Source: CAZABG01 sp964460985
GTDB lineage: Bacteria; Chlamydiota; Chlamydiia; Chlamydiales; Parachlamydiaceae
NCBI GenBank assembly: GCA_964460985.1
Contig: CAYWQX010000032.1
Span: forward strand, 1-26,122
DNA: 26,122 nt
Reading direction: 5' to 3'
Positions 7,490-16,168 of this stretch are shown here, piece after piece (positions within the stretch are counted from its first letter, which is position 1; each line of letters begins with the position of its first letter). Below the pieces are notes generated by a model. The model was not told the DNA's origin and did no database searches. It saw nothing but the letters and a program-made list of their open reading frames with translations. A program made the position numbers and the translations under genes.

Positions 7490-9503
7490 AGCCGGGCGGA
7501 AGATCGCTTGTAACGACGGTGAGGGCAGAGTCGCTTGACGCGGCTAGTACCATCCCTTGGCTTTCAATTCCCATAAGGGTCGCCGGCTTAAGATTCGCGA
7601 CGATCACCACTTTTTTCCCTACTAGCTCCTCTGGCTTATAAAACTGGCTGATGCCTGAGACAATTTGTCTATTTTCAAATCCTAAAGTAACTTGAAGTTT
7701 GAGAAGCTTTTTACTTTTTGGAACTGGTTCGGCGGAGAGGATTTCGGCTATACGAAGATCAAGCGTCTCAAACTGTGCGTAGTCAATCGGGGTTTTAAGG
7801 GGTTCGTACGTCATGGGTTTAGGTTTTTCTTCTGTTTTTTTAGAGAGTGTTTTTAATAGATGGATCTCTTCCTCAATTTCAGCCTCCTCAATTTTACGGA
7901 AGAGAACAACCGGCTGATTTAAACTCTGACCCTCCGGAATAGTAGAGGAGACAATTTGATCCCATCCAAGAGAGGGAAGCGATTCGTTAAATCCGAGAAA
8001 AGACCATATCTTTTCGCTTGTTTCCGGGATAATGGGGAAACTTGCAAGAGCGACCAGGCGGATAAGATCTAAACAGTTCTTAACCGTGGTTTTCATCCGA
8101 GGAAGGGTCTCTTGGTTTTTTGCATCGCTCCAAGGCTTTTTAGAATCGAAATAAACGTTTCCAAGCGTGGCAAGATCCATGATGAGGCTTGTTGCTTTTC
8201 TCAACTTGAAGGTTGCATAGGCCTCTTTGATCTCCTCCATTAAGGCGTGAGATTTTTGGATAAGCTCCTCATCGATCGCTTCATTAAGAGCAGATGGAAC
8301 TCTGCCCTCCGTTTTCGCATGAGCAAATGTGAGGACACGGTTGACTAAATTGCCTAATTTTCCAAGCAGTTCAGAGTTGCAGCGAGTTTGAAAATCCTTC
8401 CAGGTAAATTCAGAATCAGCGGTCTCGGGGGCATTGGCGGCTATAGTATAACGGATTTGATCAGCGGTGTATTTACTAAAGAAACGATCTAAATCAATCG
8501 TCCAATTGTCCGATTTAGAAAACTGACGCCCCTCGAGGTTATAAAATTCGTTCGCCGGAAGTTCATCCACCAATTTATAGGGTTGATTTTGACCCATGGT
8601 CATCGCCGGAAAGATGGAGGCGTGAAAGGGAATATTGTCTTTTCCAATAAAATTAACGAGCTTGGTTTTAGGATCAAACCAGTAATCTTTCCATCTTGTC
8701 GGGAAACCTTCCATCGTCGCAGAAATATAACCAATCGGTGCATCAAACCAAACATAGAGGACTTTGCCTTCAGTATTCGGCAAAGGAAGAGGAATACCCC
8801 ATGTCATGTCGCGCGTGATAGCTCTAGGATGAAGATCCTGGATATACCCTTTGATAAAGTTTACAACGTTCGGTTTCCAATTTTTAGTTTCAAGCCACTG
8901 AAGGAGTTTATCTTTGAAAAGATCGAGCCTTAAAAACCAATGCTTGGTTGGTTTTAAGATAAGGGGGCTTCCAGATAGTTTTGAGCGAGGATTCAAGAGC
9001 TGGGTCGCCTCGTAACTAGAACCGCAGCGGGTGCACTCGTCACCTCTTGCTTCTGTAAAGCCGCATTTCGGACAGGTGCCCACCACATATCGATCGGCCA
9101 AAAATCTCTTTTCGCTTTCTGAATAAAGCTGCTCTGTCACCTTCTCTTCGATATACCCGTTATTCAACAGATCTAGAAAATAGTCCTGAGTCGGTTTGAC
9201 ATGGCCCGGCCAAGTGGTTCTCGAATAGTGGTCAAACGACATGTTTAATGTCTTAAAGAAGGCTTTGTTAATCTCGTGAAAGAGATCGACCTGCTCTTTT
9301 GGGGTTCTTCCGGCTAGATCAGCCGATAAAGTGATCGCAATGCCATATTCATCCGATCCGCAGACATACATGACATCATTTTTGAGGAGTCGATTGAATC
9401 TGGCATAAGCATCGGCCGGAAGATAGGCTCCTGCAATATGTCCAAAGTGGAGCGGGCCATTCGCATAAGGAAGGGCCGACGTAATTAAGATTTTTTCAGT
9501 CAT
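7476..9503 (-). CDS. metG: Methionyl-tRNA synthetase
   Basis: A 675-residue class I aminoacyl-tRNA synthetase that charges tRNA-Met and initiator tRNA with methionine. Seen: the HIGH box as HFGH (19-22), a zinc knuckle CPKC...CTRC around residues 140-165, the methionine-pocket segment YVWFDAPIGYIS, the KMSKS loop as GRQFSKSDNW, the helical anticodon domain, and a C-terminal OB-fold tRNA-binding domain (about 570-675; YAQFETLDLRIAEIL to LPPGSIVK) used for dimerisation and tRNA capture. QFSKS replaces KMSKS; the catalytic second Lys is kept. It is last in the long minus-strand operon, with its ATG overlapping the preceding TGA by 4 nt. In C. trachomatis metG also follows the gmk/omega genes. 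Confidence 0.97.
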   Translation of the reverse strand: MTEKILITSALPYANGPLHFGHIAGAYLPADAYARFNRLLKNDVMYVCGSDEYGIAITLSADLAGRTPKEQVDLFHEINKAFFKTLNMSFDHYSRTTWPGHVKPTQDYFLDLLNNGYIEEKVTEQLYSESEKRFLADRYVVGTCPKCGFTEARGDECTRCGSSYEATQLLNPRSKLSGSPLILKPTKHWFLRLDLFKDKLLQWLETKNWKPNVVNFIKGYIQDLHPRAITRDMTWGIPLPLPNTEGKVLYVWFDAPIGYISATMEGFPTRWKDYWFDPKTKLVNFIGKDNIPFHASIFPAMTMGQNQPYKLVDELPANEFYNLEGRQFSKSDNWTIDLDRFFSKYTADQIRYTIAANAPETADSEFTWKDFQTRCNSELLGKLGNLVNRVLTFAHAKTEGRVPSALNEAIDEELIQKSHALMEEIKEAYATFKLRKATSLIMDLATLGNVYFDSKKPWSDAKNQETLPRMKTTVKNCLDLIRLVALASFPIIPETSEKIWSFLGFNESLPSLGWDQIVSSTIPEGQSLNQPVVLFRKIEEAEIEEEIHLLKTLSKKTEEKPKPMTYEPLKTPIDYAQFETLDLRIAEILSAEPVPKSKKLLKLQVTLGFENRQIVSGISQFYKPEELVGKKVVIVANLKPATLMGIESQGMVLAASSDSALTVVTSDLPPGSIVK

Positions 9504-10123
9504 TCGATGGGTTTTTGGATAATGAGTTTGAGAGGTTTCTGGACGATTAAAACTTCGTATTCGGTAAAAGGAACTTGCTTCCAGCCAAGCAGGACATGGG
9601 TGTTCACATCAACATAGAGAGGGCCTGGTTTTGCGATGGCATATTCAGGCTCAATCAGCCTGGGCTGAGGGACCGGACATGAAAACTCTGTATTATAGCC
9701 TGATAAGGAAGCATGCTCTCTTCGAATGGCATTTTGCTGTTCAGGGGTTAAACTCCCCCAAGAGACATAGTGGCCCTTGTATCTTTTTTGAATAAAGGTC
9801 CAATCGACCCGAATACAGTCTAACCAATTCATGGAGTTTGGGAATATACGTCCTGTATCAGGGCAGTAGGAGGCTTTTTTCAAATTGAAAAGGGGATTGT
9901 CATACTCTTCGAGATTTTTTAAATATCGATAGATTTTATCGGCTGCATATTCACTAATATCAGCTCCCCTTCTTAAGGGAAGCCCGGTATAGGGGCTTGG
10001 ATCCACATTTCGATGAGAAAGGCGCCAGCTAAACCAGGCAAAAAAAGCAAGAGCTCCTAACACAGCCGCAAGAATCAACCAAAAAAGGAAAATATCGGCT
10101 TGTGTAAGAGCTCCAATCATCAT
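9500..10123 (-). CDS. Single-pass membrane protein, unknown
   Basis: A 207-residue protein with one N-terminal transmembrane helix (residues about 10-32, IFLFWLILAAVLGALAFFAWF) followed by a soluble domain with several Cys and Trp (YCPDTGRIFPNSMNWLDCIRVDW). The helix is probably an uncleaved anchor, with the bulk of the protein facing the cytosol if the positive-inside rule (RLSHR after the helix) holds. The family is not recognised. It is coupled on both sides: TAATG overlap with rpoZ upstream and ATGA overlap with metG downstream. Two adjacent ATG codons (10123 and 10120) are possible starts. I recall no gene between the omega and metG genes in C. trachomatis, so this may be specific to environmental chlamydiae. 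Confidence 0.8.
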   Translation of the reverse strand: MMIGALTQADIFLFWLILAAVLGALAFFAWFSWRLSHRNVDPSPYTGLPLRRGADISEYAADKIYRYLKNLEEYDNPLFNLKKASYCPDTGRIFPNSMNWLDCIRVDWTFIQKRYKGHYVSWGSLTPEQQNAIRREHASLSGYNTEFSCPVPQPRLIEPEYAIAKPGPLYVDVNTHVLLGWKQVPFTEYEVLIVQKPLKLIIQKPIE

Positions 10124-10428
10124 TACAGAAGTCGTCTTTTTTTCTTTTCAGGCGATTTAATCGTCTCAGGCTCAGGTTCCTTCGATTGGAATACATAGGT
10201 CACAACTTCCTGGACATCCATTTCAGGAAGGTCATCCAAAATATCTTTTCCTTGGACGATCTCTTCAAGAGCTACGACCGCCGGATTTTGAACCTCCATC
10301 TTGACTCTTGGGGCTCTTCCCGACTTTACCATATTGTTGACGAGCTCAATCGCATAACCAACCAGATCAAATTGGCTTTTAAATTTAGCGCTTACTTTTT
10401 CATTCGTTAAATTGCTTTTTTTATCCAT
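10123..10428 (-). CDS. rpoZ: RNA polymerase omega subunit (RpoZ-like)
   Basis: A 101-residue protein with the RpoZ core: FDLVGYAIELVNNMV, SGRAP, then NPAVVALEEIVQGKDIL, matching the FDLV...A...Q...N...VAL.EI..G pattern of bacterial omega subunits. Omega binds the beta' C-terminus and helps RNA polymerase assembly. The C-terminal tail (ETIKSPEKKKRRLL) is charged and divergent. The start has an AGGGAT Shine-Dalgarno. Position directly after gmk is the classical gmk-rpoZ arrangement in many bacteria and supports the call. The core match is partial, so the assignment depends on both motif and context. Confidence 0.82.
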   Translation of the reverse strand: MDKKSNLTNEKVSAKFKSQFDLVGYAIELVNNMVKSGRAPRVKMEVQNPAVVALEEIVQGKDILDDLPEMDVQEVVTYVFQSKEPEPETIKSPEKKKRRLL

Positions 10429-10441
10429 GATCCCTGAAGTT

Positions 10442-11023
10442 TTAATTTAAATTGGAAGTCTTGTGCGTCTCGGCGATGATGATCTTTTTCAGCTCGTCAA
10501 CCGCCTCATATAAATCGTTATTTATGATTTGATAATTATACCGATCTTTCTCTTTGAGCTCAAGCTTCGCCACTTCTAACCTTTTTTTAATTTCAGCCTC
10601 GGTATCGGTATTTCGCTTGATAAGCCTTTCTCGAAGAGTATCAAAGGAAGGTGGGGAGATAAAAATGGTAACCGCCTCGGTTAAAGCCGTTATCTTTTTC
10701 ATTCCTTGCACGTCAATAATGAGAATGACGGGATGCCCTTTATCTTGCCATTTTTTAATCTGGCTCTTGGGAGTGCCATAATAGTGGTCATAGAGCTTAA
10801 CCCACTCGTAAAACTCCCCTTTGTCAATTAATTTTTCAAATTCTTGATCGGTTACAAAGTGGTAGTGAATCCCCTCAATCTCCCCTTTGCGAGGTTTTCT
10901 GGATGTCACAGAGACCGTTTGATGCACATCCGGCATCTCCGTGATGAGTCGATCGACTATGGTAGTTTTTCCCGTTCCGGCAGGGGCGCTGATGATGAAA
11001 AGACGCCCTTTTTTACTCAACAT
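10442..11023 (-). CDS. gmk: Guanylate kinase
   Basis: A 193-residue P-loop kinase that converts GMP to GDP with ATP, essential for GTP and dGTP supply. The P-loop is SAPAGTGKTT (12-21), using Ala-Gly-Thr where E. coli has Ser-Gly-Ala. GMP-binding residues occur in SVTSRKPRKGEIEGIHYHFV and in GEFYEWVKLYDHYYGTP; the Walker B-like segment is VILIIDVQGM. The lid has RLIKRNTDTEAEIKKRL. Length is slightly short of the usual 205. Its ATG lies inside the end of yicC (11-nt overlap), so the two are coupled. Confidence 0.96.
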   Translation of the reverse strand: MLSKKGRLFIISAPAGTGKTTIVDRLITEMPDVHQTVSVTSRKPRKGEIEGIHYHFVTDQEFEKLIDKGEFYEWVKLYDHYYGTPKSQIKKWQDKGHPVILIIDVQGMKKITALTEAVTIFISPPSFDTLRERLIKRNTDTEAEIKKRLEVAKLELKEKDRYNYQIINNDLYEAVDELKKIIIAETHKTSNLN

Positions 11024-11870
11024 TCTGGGCCTGCTCTTTTAAACGGTCAAGCTCCCCCTTAATGATGACCACTTTGGAGGATATCTCATAATCCTGGCTT
11101 TTAGAACCAATCGTATTTGTCTCCCGTCCAAGCTCCTGAATCAAAAACTCGATGTTTTTCCCTTGAGTTGCCTTTTCAAGCTCTTTTAAATGGAGTCTAA
11201 AACGGACAATTTCCTCTGTAATATCGACCTTTTCGGCAAAGAGAGCCACTTCCTTTAAAACTCTTTCATCCGTCACCGAAACATCGAGCACTTCCTTTAA
11301 TTTCTCGAACAGTTTTTTCCGGTTCTTTTCTACTGCGTTGGGAGCTTTAACTTCGATCTCGTCAATAGATTGCTGAAGAATCTTGATGCGGGCGAGCTTA
11401 TCTTTCTCTAAAGCTCGCCCCTCCTCTTGACGCATCTTGTCAAATATACTAAATGCCTCTTCCAGCCCTTCTAAAAAATCTTGCTTGATCTGAGAACCCA
11501 GTTCAGGATTTACGTCGTGTGAAAAGATTTCGCTGCTATTCGCAAGAAGGCTTAAGGAAAATTTTTCCTGCACTCCTAAATGCTCCGCGAGTTGATCCCA
11601 CGCTGTTTTAATTTGAGAAGCTAAAGCCAAATTAGGTTTGACCTCAATGGGAGAGACTTCATTAAAGAGAATCAAAGATCTTAATGTAACATGCCCTCTG
11701 TAGATTCTTTCTTGCAAAAATTGACGGATCTCAATTTCAAAGGGGAGCAAAATTTTCGGAAGGTAGCACACAATTTCTAAGTGGCGGCGATTGACCGATT
11801 GCAGCTCAATGCTCATTTGGCCAAGCGAAAAAGCTTTCACTTTTCGGCCGTAGCCTGTCATACTTTTCAT
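11013..11870 (-). CDS. yicC: YicC-family endoribonuclease
   Basis: A 285-residue protein with the family N-terminus MKSMTGYGR, the segment ELQSVNRRHLE, and the C-terminal domain FLIQELGRETNTIGSKSQDYEISSKVVIIKGELDRLKEQAQNVE, which is nearly diagnostic of YicC/YloC. Members are RNA endonucleases in E. coli (small-RNA turnover) and commonly sit next to gmk, as here. The middle region is a long charged helix. An ATG three codons downstream is an alternative start. No Shine-Dalgarno is obvious. As I remember it, the C. trachomatis block has rnhB directly before gmk without yicC, so this is a difference from the pathogens. Confidence 0.94.
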   Translation of the reverse strand: MKSMTGYGRKVKAFSLGQMSIELQSVNRRHLEIVCYLPKILLPFEIEIRQFLQERIYRGHVTLRSLILFNEVSPIEVKPNLALASQIKTAWDQLAEHLGVQEKFSLSLLANSSEIFSHDVNPELGSQIKQDFLEGLEEAFSIFDKMRQEEGRALEKDKLARIKILQQSIDEIEVKAPNAVEKNRKKLFEKLKEVLDVSVTDERVLKEVALFAEKVDITEEIVRFRLHLKELEKATQGKNIEFLIQELGRETNTIGSKSQDYEISSKVVIIKGELDRLKEQAQNVE

Positions 11871-11884
11871 AAATAAAATTTATA

Positions 11885-12499
11885 CTATTCGACTGAAATA
11901 ATAAAAGATTTTCTCTGAATAGGCGAAAAGCCGTACTTGGCTATCATCTCTCGGTGAAGTGTCGTGCCATACCCTTTATGTTGGGCAAAATGATACTCGG
12001 GATATTGAGCATGATAGTGGATCATGATCCGGTCACGAGTCACTTTGGCAATCACAGAAGCGGCTGCAATCGAATGGCTTTTTGCATCGCCTTGAATGAT
12101 TTTTTTACAAGGGATGCTATGCTTTAGGTCAAGGCCGTCCACCAACAAAAAGTCCGGTTTGACGGGCAAATTTTCAATAGCTTGATTCATCGCGAGAAGA
12201 GTGGCCTGATAAATATTGACCTGATCGATGATCTCGTGGGACACAATCCCCACGCCATGAGGAAATTGCGTTACAATTTCAAAGAGAGCTTCCCGCTGAG
12301 CTAGGGTAAGCTTCTTAGAATCATCTAGTTCAGGATGGAAAAATTTTTCAGGAAGAATGCAGGCTGCAGCCACAACGGGGCCAGCTAAGGGGCCTCGTCC
12401 TGCCTCATCGATACCTGCTATATTTATGTAACCCTGAGCGCGAGCTTCCCGCTCGAAAGCGAGAAGCTTTTTTTTAGCATACTGCAGGGCGTTTGGCAT
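11885..12499 (-). CDS. rnhB: Ribonuclease HII
   Basis: A 204-residue type 2 RNase H that cleaves RNA in RNA-DNA hybrids and removes misincorporated ribonucleotides. The catalytic DEAGRG motif is at residues 31-36 (Asp31, Glu32), followed by GPLAGPVVAA; a third acidic residue is in LLVDGLDL and a fourth in IAAASVIAKVTRDRIM. The C-terminus HKGYGTTLHREMIAKYGFSPIQRKSF matches RNase HII closely. The start lies 9 nt after the rplS stop region with only a weak ribosome site. The position between rplS and gmk is conserved in chlamydiae. Confidence 0.96.
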   Translation of the reverse strand: MPNALQYAKKKLLAFEREARAQGYINIAGIDEAGRGPLAGPVVAAACILPEKFFHPELDDSKKLTLAQREALFEIVTQFPHGVGIVSHEIIDQVNIYQATLLAMNQAIENLPVKPDFLLVDGLDLKHSIPCKKIIQGDAKSHSIAAASVIAKVTRDRIMIHYHAQYPEYHFAQHKGYGTTLHREMIAKYGFSPIQRKSFIISVE

Positions 12500-12508
12500 G
12501 CTGGACTC

Positions 12509-12901
12509 TTAAGCAGAAGCAGCTGGAGTCTGTGCGGGTGCCTTGGAAGTTTGAAGCTTCCCTTTAACTTTCGATTTTTTACCCGAAGTGCCTCTAAGGT
12601 AGTAAAGCTTAGCTCTTCTCACAGCGCCTTGCTTCATCACTTCGATTTTTGCGATACGGGGGCTGTGGATAGGGAAAACTCTTTCCATCCCAACGCCGTA
12701 GGCCACACGGTGAACCGAGAAAGTTTCCGAAATGCCGGTTCCTTTCTTTGCGATAACGGTTCCGGTAAACATTTGGATACGCTCTTTATCACCTTCGATA
12801 ATGCGAGTGTGGATACGAACGGTGTCGCCGATTGCAAAAGGGGCAACATCTTTCTTCATCATTTTCTGTTCCAATTTCTGGATCAGCGCATGTTTTGACA
12901 T
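12509..12901 (-). CDS. rplS: 50S ribosomal protein L19
   Basis: A 130-residue large-subunit protein at the 30S-50S interface. The core FAIGDTVRIHTRIIEGDKERIQMFTG, VHRVAYGVGMERVFPIHSPRI and VRRAKLYYLRG are diagnostic. After the core there is a lineage-specific basic, Ala/Pro-rich tail (KSKVKGKLQTSKAPAQTPAASA). An AGGAG Shine-Dalgarno precedes the ATG. It follows trmD after a 23-nt gap, the standard rpsP-rimM-trmD-rplS order but without rimM. Confidence 0.97.
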   Translation of the reverse strand: MSKHALIQKLEQKMMKKDVAPFAIGDTVRIHTRIIEGDKERIQMFTGTVIAKKGTGISETFSVHRVAYGVGMERVFPIHSPRIAKIEVMKQGAVRRAKLYYLRGTSGKKSKVKGKLQTSKAPAQTPAASA

Positions 12902-12924
12902 GATTCAAACTCCTAAAAAATCTT

Positions 12925-13590
12925 TTATAAGAGATCAGGGCGTCTTTTTTTCGTTTTATTCAAGCCCTGCTCTTTGCGCCATTTGGCAATTTCGCTATGG
13001 TTCCCGCCGAGCAATACATCGGGCACCTCTAAACCTTCAAACACACGGGGCTGGGAATAGTTAGGATACCCTAAGATGCCCTCTTCAAAAGAGTCTCTTT
13101 TATTGGTCTCCTCATTCCCTAACACACCGGGAACAAATCGGCTCACTACGTCTACTAAAACGATGGCAGCCAGCGCCCCATTCGTCAGGACATAATCTCC
13201 GATCGAGATCTCTTCATCGACCTCGAGATCAAGCGCCCTTTCATCAATTCCTTCATAGTGTCCGCACAGAAGGATCAGGTGCTCTTTCTCAGCGAGCTTT
13301 CGCCCTTTTGCCGCACTGAGCGGCTCACCTTGCGGAGAGAGGTAGACCACATGGCTATTTTCTTTTCGATAGTGCCTGATCGCTTTCACAACCGGCTCTA
13401 CCATCAAAACCATTCCGGGACCTCCCCCGAAGGGCCGATCATCGACTTTGCGCCATTTATTGTTCGTAAAGTCACGTATGTCGGCGAGATGAATATCAAT
13501 TAACCCCTTCTCTTTTGCCCTTTTAAGGATACTCTCGTCAAACGGCCCCCTGAAATATTCAGGGAAAAGAGAAAGGATATCGAATCGCAC
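12925..13590 (-). CDS. trmD: tRNA (guanine-37-N1)-methyltransferase
   Basis: A 221-residue SPOUT-class enzyme that methylates G37 next to the anticodon using S-adenosylmethionine, preventing +1 frameshifts. Seen: RFDILSLFPEYF, the segment RPFGGGPGMVLMVEP, the knot elements LLCGHYEGIDERA and DEEISIGDYVLTNGALAAIVLVD, and GVLGNEE. The stretch TNGAL replaces the common TGGEL; I believe this form is usual in chlamydiae. The C-terminus ends with GGNHSEIAKWR. The start codon is GTG (13588-13590 on the minus strand) and overlaps the rpsP TAG by one base (TAGTG), a coupled start. Length is somewhat short of E. coli (255). Confidence 0.96.
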   Translation of the reverse strand: MRFDILSLFPEYFRGPFDESILKRAKEKGLIDIHLADIRDFTNNKWRKVDDRPFGGGPGMVLMVEPVVKAIRHYRKENSHVVYLSPQGEPLSAAKGRKLAEKEHLILLCGHYEGIDERALDLEVDEEISIGDYVLTNGALAAIVLVDVVSRFVPGVLGNEETNKRDSFEEGILGYPNYSQPRVFEGLEVPDVLLGGNHSEIAKWRKEQGLNKTKKRRPDLL

Positions 13591-13979
13591 TACTTAGCTT
13601 TTGCTGCTTTTGGAGCGGCTTTTTTAGCTGGAGCTTTAGCGGCTTTAGTCTCTGTTTTCACAGTTTTCGCTTTTCTTTTAGCTCTTGCCTTATCTTTTTT
13701 CGCCACTTCACGGGCTGTTTTCGATTTGATCACTTCCGGAGCAGTTTTCATCAGCAACGCTTTTACGTTGTCAGACACTTCTGCACCGAGCTTTACCCAG
13801 TGATCGATACGAGCTGCATCGAGGTGGAAACTCTTTTCAGCTTCAGCTTCGTACGGATTGTACCAGCCTACTGCTTCGAGGTATTTGCCATCGCGTGGTT
13901 CACGGATATCAGTTACTACAACACGGTACACTTGTCTGTTGCTGCGACCTTGCTGTCTCATTCTGATCTTTAGCGCCAT
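13590..13979 (-). CDS. rpsP: 30S ribosomal protein S16
   Basis: A 129-residue small-subunit assembly protein. The N-terminus MALKIRMRQQGRSNRQVYRVVVTDIREPRDGKYLEAVGWYNP is the S16 signature. The last 40 residues are an Ala/Lys-rich tail (ending APAKKAAPKAAKAK) typical of extended forms. A GGGAGGA Shine-Dalgarno lies inside the 3' end of ffh, and the gene overlaps ffh by 10 nt, so it is probably coupled to it. No rimM lies between rpsP and trmD, unlike in most bacteria. Confidence 0.97.
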   Translation of the reverse strand: MALKIRMRQQGRSNRQVYRVVVTDIREPRDGKYLEAVGWYNPYEAEAEKSFHLDAARIDHWVKLGAEVSDNVKALLMKTAPEVIKSKTAREVAKKDKARAKRKAKTVKTETKAAKAPAKKAAPKAAKAK

Positions 13980-15295
13980 TGGGATCCTCCCATCATCTTC
14001 TGTAATTGGTTCATGTTTGGCATATTTTTAAAAAACTGTTTCGAACGTTCAAAGGATTTTACCAAACGATTCACGTCATCCACTTTGAGTCCGCACCCTT
14101 TAGCGATCCGATGTCTTCTAGAGGGTATTAAATCTACTTTTTCAACTCTCTCATCCGGCGTCATTGATTGGATGATCGCTTCTACTCTGACAATCTCGGT
14201 TTCATCAAAGTCGATATCCTTAATCATGCTGGCGCCAGGCAACATACTCAGCAAACTTTTCATCGGGCCCATTTTTTTGAAGGTCTGGATTTGCTTGAGA
14301 TAATCGCCGTAGGTGAAAGTTGCCTTTCGCAGCTTTTTCTCAAGTTCTTTCGCTTCATTCTCGTCAAAATGCTCCTGAGCTTTTTTAACAAGATTGATGG
14401 TATCGCCCATCCCTAAAATTCGATCGGCCATCGACTGCGGGTTAAACACCTGCAAATCGTCAATTTTTTCGCCAATTCCTTCAAACTTTAAGGGCTTTCC
14501 GGTCACTTCGCGAATGGAGATGGCGGCCCCTCCGCGGGCATTACCATCTAACATGGTCAAGATGGTTCCGGTGATACTGACTCTCGAGTTAAACTCTTGA
14601 GCTACTTTCACGGCGTCTTGCCCAAAGCTCGCATTCGCAACGAACAAAATTTCTTGCGGATTAACCGCTTTTTCAACCCTTTCAAGCTCTTGCATCAGCT
14701 CTTCATCGATATGAAGGCGGCCTGCTGTATCTACGATCAGGCAATCGTGCTCTTTTTTGGCGAGGGCAAAAGCCGCTTCAGCCACTTTTTCAGGTCTTTT
14801 CTCACCGTCAGGGCTAAAAACCGGAACGCCAATCTCTTTGCCAAGCGTTTTAAGCTGCTCAATCGCGGCAGGCCTTGCAAGGTCGCAAGCAGCCATGAGA
14901 GGCTTTTTAATCTCCCCCTTCTTCAGGAGGTATTTGGCAATTTTGGCGCAAGCTGTGGTCTTCCCCGACCCTTGCAAACCACACACCATGATGACGGCGG
15001 GTCTTTTGCTAAGATCAATTTCAGCTTCTCCCCCACCCATCAGAGCTTTCAGCTCGTCATGGACGATCTTGATAAACTGCTGGCCGGGAGTGACCGATTT
15101 CACTACCTCATCGCCGAGCCCTTTTTCCTTAACCCTTTGCACTAAGGTCTTTACGACCGAATAGTTTACATCAGCCTCGAGGAGCGCCATCCGCACTTCG
15201 CTCACGGCTTCTGCGATATTCTCTTCCGTGAGCTTCTTTTTGCCCGACAGTTTAGAGATCAACCCTTGCATTTTCTCGGTTAAGGCGCCGAGCAT
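13970..15295 (-). CDS. ffh: Signal recognition particle protein Ffh
   Basis: A 441-residue SRP54 GTPase that binds signal sequences at the ribosome with 4.5S RNA and docks with FtsY. The N domain has the ALLEADVNY motif (37-45). The G domain carries the P-loop GLQGSGKTT (106-114), DLARPAAIEQL, DTAGRLHID, and GGAAISIREVTGKPLKF. The M domain (about 300-441) has GMGDTINLVKKAQEHF, the RNA-binding SRRHRIAKGCG segment, and a Met-rich end (MPNMNQLQKMMGG). An AGGGGA Shine-Dalgarno precedes the ATG. Position before rpsP matches the chlamydial order. Confidence 0.98.
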   Translation of the reverse strand: MLGALTEKMQGLISKLSGKKKLTEENIAEAVSEVRMALLEADVNYSVVKTLVQRVKEKGLGDEVVKSVTPGQQFIKIVHDELKALMGGGEAEIDLSKRPAVIMVCGLQGSGKTTACAKIAKYLLKKGEIKKPLMAACDLARPAAIEQLKTLGKEIGVPVFSPDGEKRPEKVAEAAFALAKKEHDCLIVDTAGRLHIDEELMQELERVEKAVNPQEILFVANASFGQDAVKVAQEFNSRVSITGTILTMLDGNARGGAAISIREVTGKPLKFEGIGEKIDDLQVFNPQSMADRILGMGDTINLVKKAQEHFDENEAKELEKKLRKATFTYGDYLKQIQTFKKMGPMKSLLSMLPGASMIKDIDFDETEIVRVEAIIQSMTPDERVEKVDLIPSRRHRIAKGCGLKVDDVNRLVKSFERSKQFFKNMPNMNQLQKMMGGSQWR

Positions 15296-15346
15296 AATTC
15301 CCCTACTTTTAGAGAACGGTTAGATGGGCATTATAGGTTAATTCTA

Positions 15347-16168
15347 TCAAAGTTTCAAGGACAAACAGCGGGGGTGTCCGCTTAAATCTCTTTTTAATTG
15401 AATCTCTTGCCATATGGATGGATCAAAAAGGGCTTTTACACTCTCTCCTTGATCAAATCCGATCTCCAAAATAAGCTCGCCTTCTTTGTTTAAAAACAGG
15501 TGAGCTTGCTTCGCAATCCGCTCATAAAACTCAAGGCCCGAAAGGCCCCCTACAAGAGCCAACTTAGGCTCAAAATTTCTAACTTCAAGGTCAAGGGACT
15601 GATACGCCTCTTCTGAAATATAAGGGGGGTTTATCACGATCAAATCGGCCTTCATGCCTGCAAAAGGCTCGAACAAATCGCCTTGCCTGACTTCAACTGT
15701 CAAATTATTTTTCTGAGCATTCCTTCTTGCAACTGTCAAAGCTTCTTTTGAAATGTCGGATAAATAGACGGTTGATTGAGGGTATTTCTTTTTAAGGCTA
15801 AGACCGATCGCCCCCGATCCAGTACAAATATCCCAGATATTCGGGTAGGCTGAAATTTCACTGACCCATACTTCCGTCTCAACGCGTGGAATCAAGACAC
15901 TCGAATTGACTTCAAGAGAAAGGCCTAAAAACTCCACCTCGCCATGGACGTAGGCCAGAGGCTCCCCTTTTGCTCGCCTGGAAAGATAATTTCTTACCGT
16001 AAGAAGCTCCGCATCCGTCATCGGGCGATCATGCTGCAAGTAAAGATCGAGCCGTTTTAAGCCAAGGGCATAGGAGACGAGATCTTCCCCTTCTCTTTTT
16101 GCATTAGCAATGCCGGAGTTTTGAAGGTGGCTCACAGTAAGCCGAACCACTTCTATCAATGATTTCAT
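15347..16168 (-). CDS. prmC: Peptide chain release factor glutamine methyltransferase
   Basis: A 273-residue Rossmann-fold enzyme that methylates the Gln of the GGQ motif of RF1/RF2 with S-adenosylmethionine. Seen: the helical N-domain, VLIPRVETEVWV (Val replaces the usual Pro in PRPETE), the SAM loop ICTGSGAIGLSL, and the catalytic NPPYIS that binds the substrate Gln. The gene directly follows its substrate gene prfA with an ATGA overlap, a functional pairing common in bacteria. Confidence 0.96.
   Translation of the reverse strand: MKSLIEVVRLTVSHLQNSGIANAKREGEDLVSYALGLKRLDLYLQHDRPMTDAELLTVRNYLSRRAKGEPLAYVHGEVEFLGLSLEVNSSVLIPRVETEVWVSEISAYPNIWDICTGSGAIGLSLKKKYPQSTVYLSDISKEALTVARRNAQKNNLTVEVRQGDLFEPFAGMKADLIVINPPYISEEAYQSLDLEVRNFEPKLALVGGLSGLEFYERIAKQAHLFLNKEGELILEIGFDQGESVKALFDPSIWQEIQLKRDLSGHPRCLSLKL

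Noticed and set aside
7476..9503. Broken KMSKS motif in MetRS
   Set aside because: QFSKS keeps the catalytic Lys and similar variants are known in other MetRS lineages; the rest of the protein is complete.
14597..15164. Long plus-strand ORFs of 182 and 135 residues opposite ffh
   Set aside because: They are antisense to the clearly coding ffh, have no family resemblance or ribosome site, and reflect codon-bias shadows.
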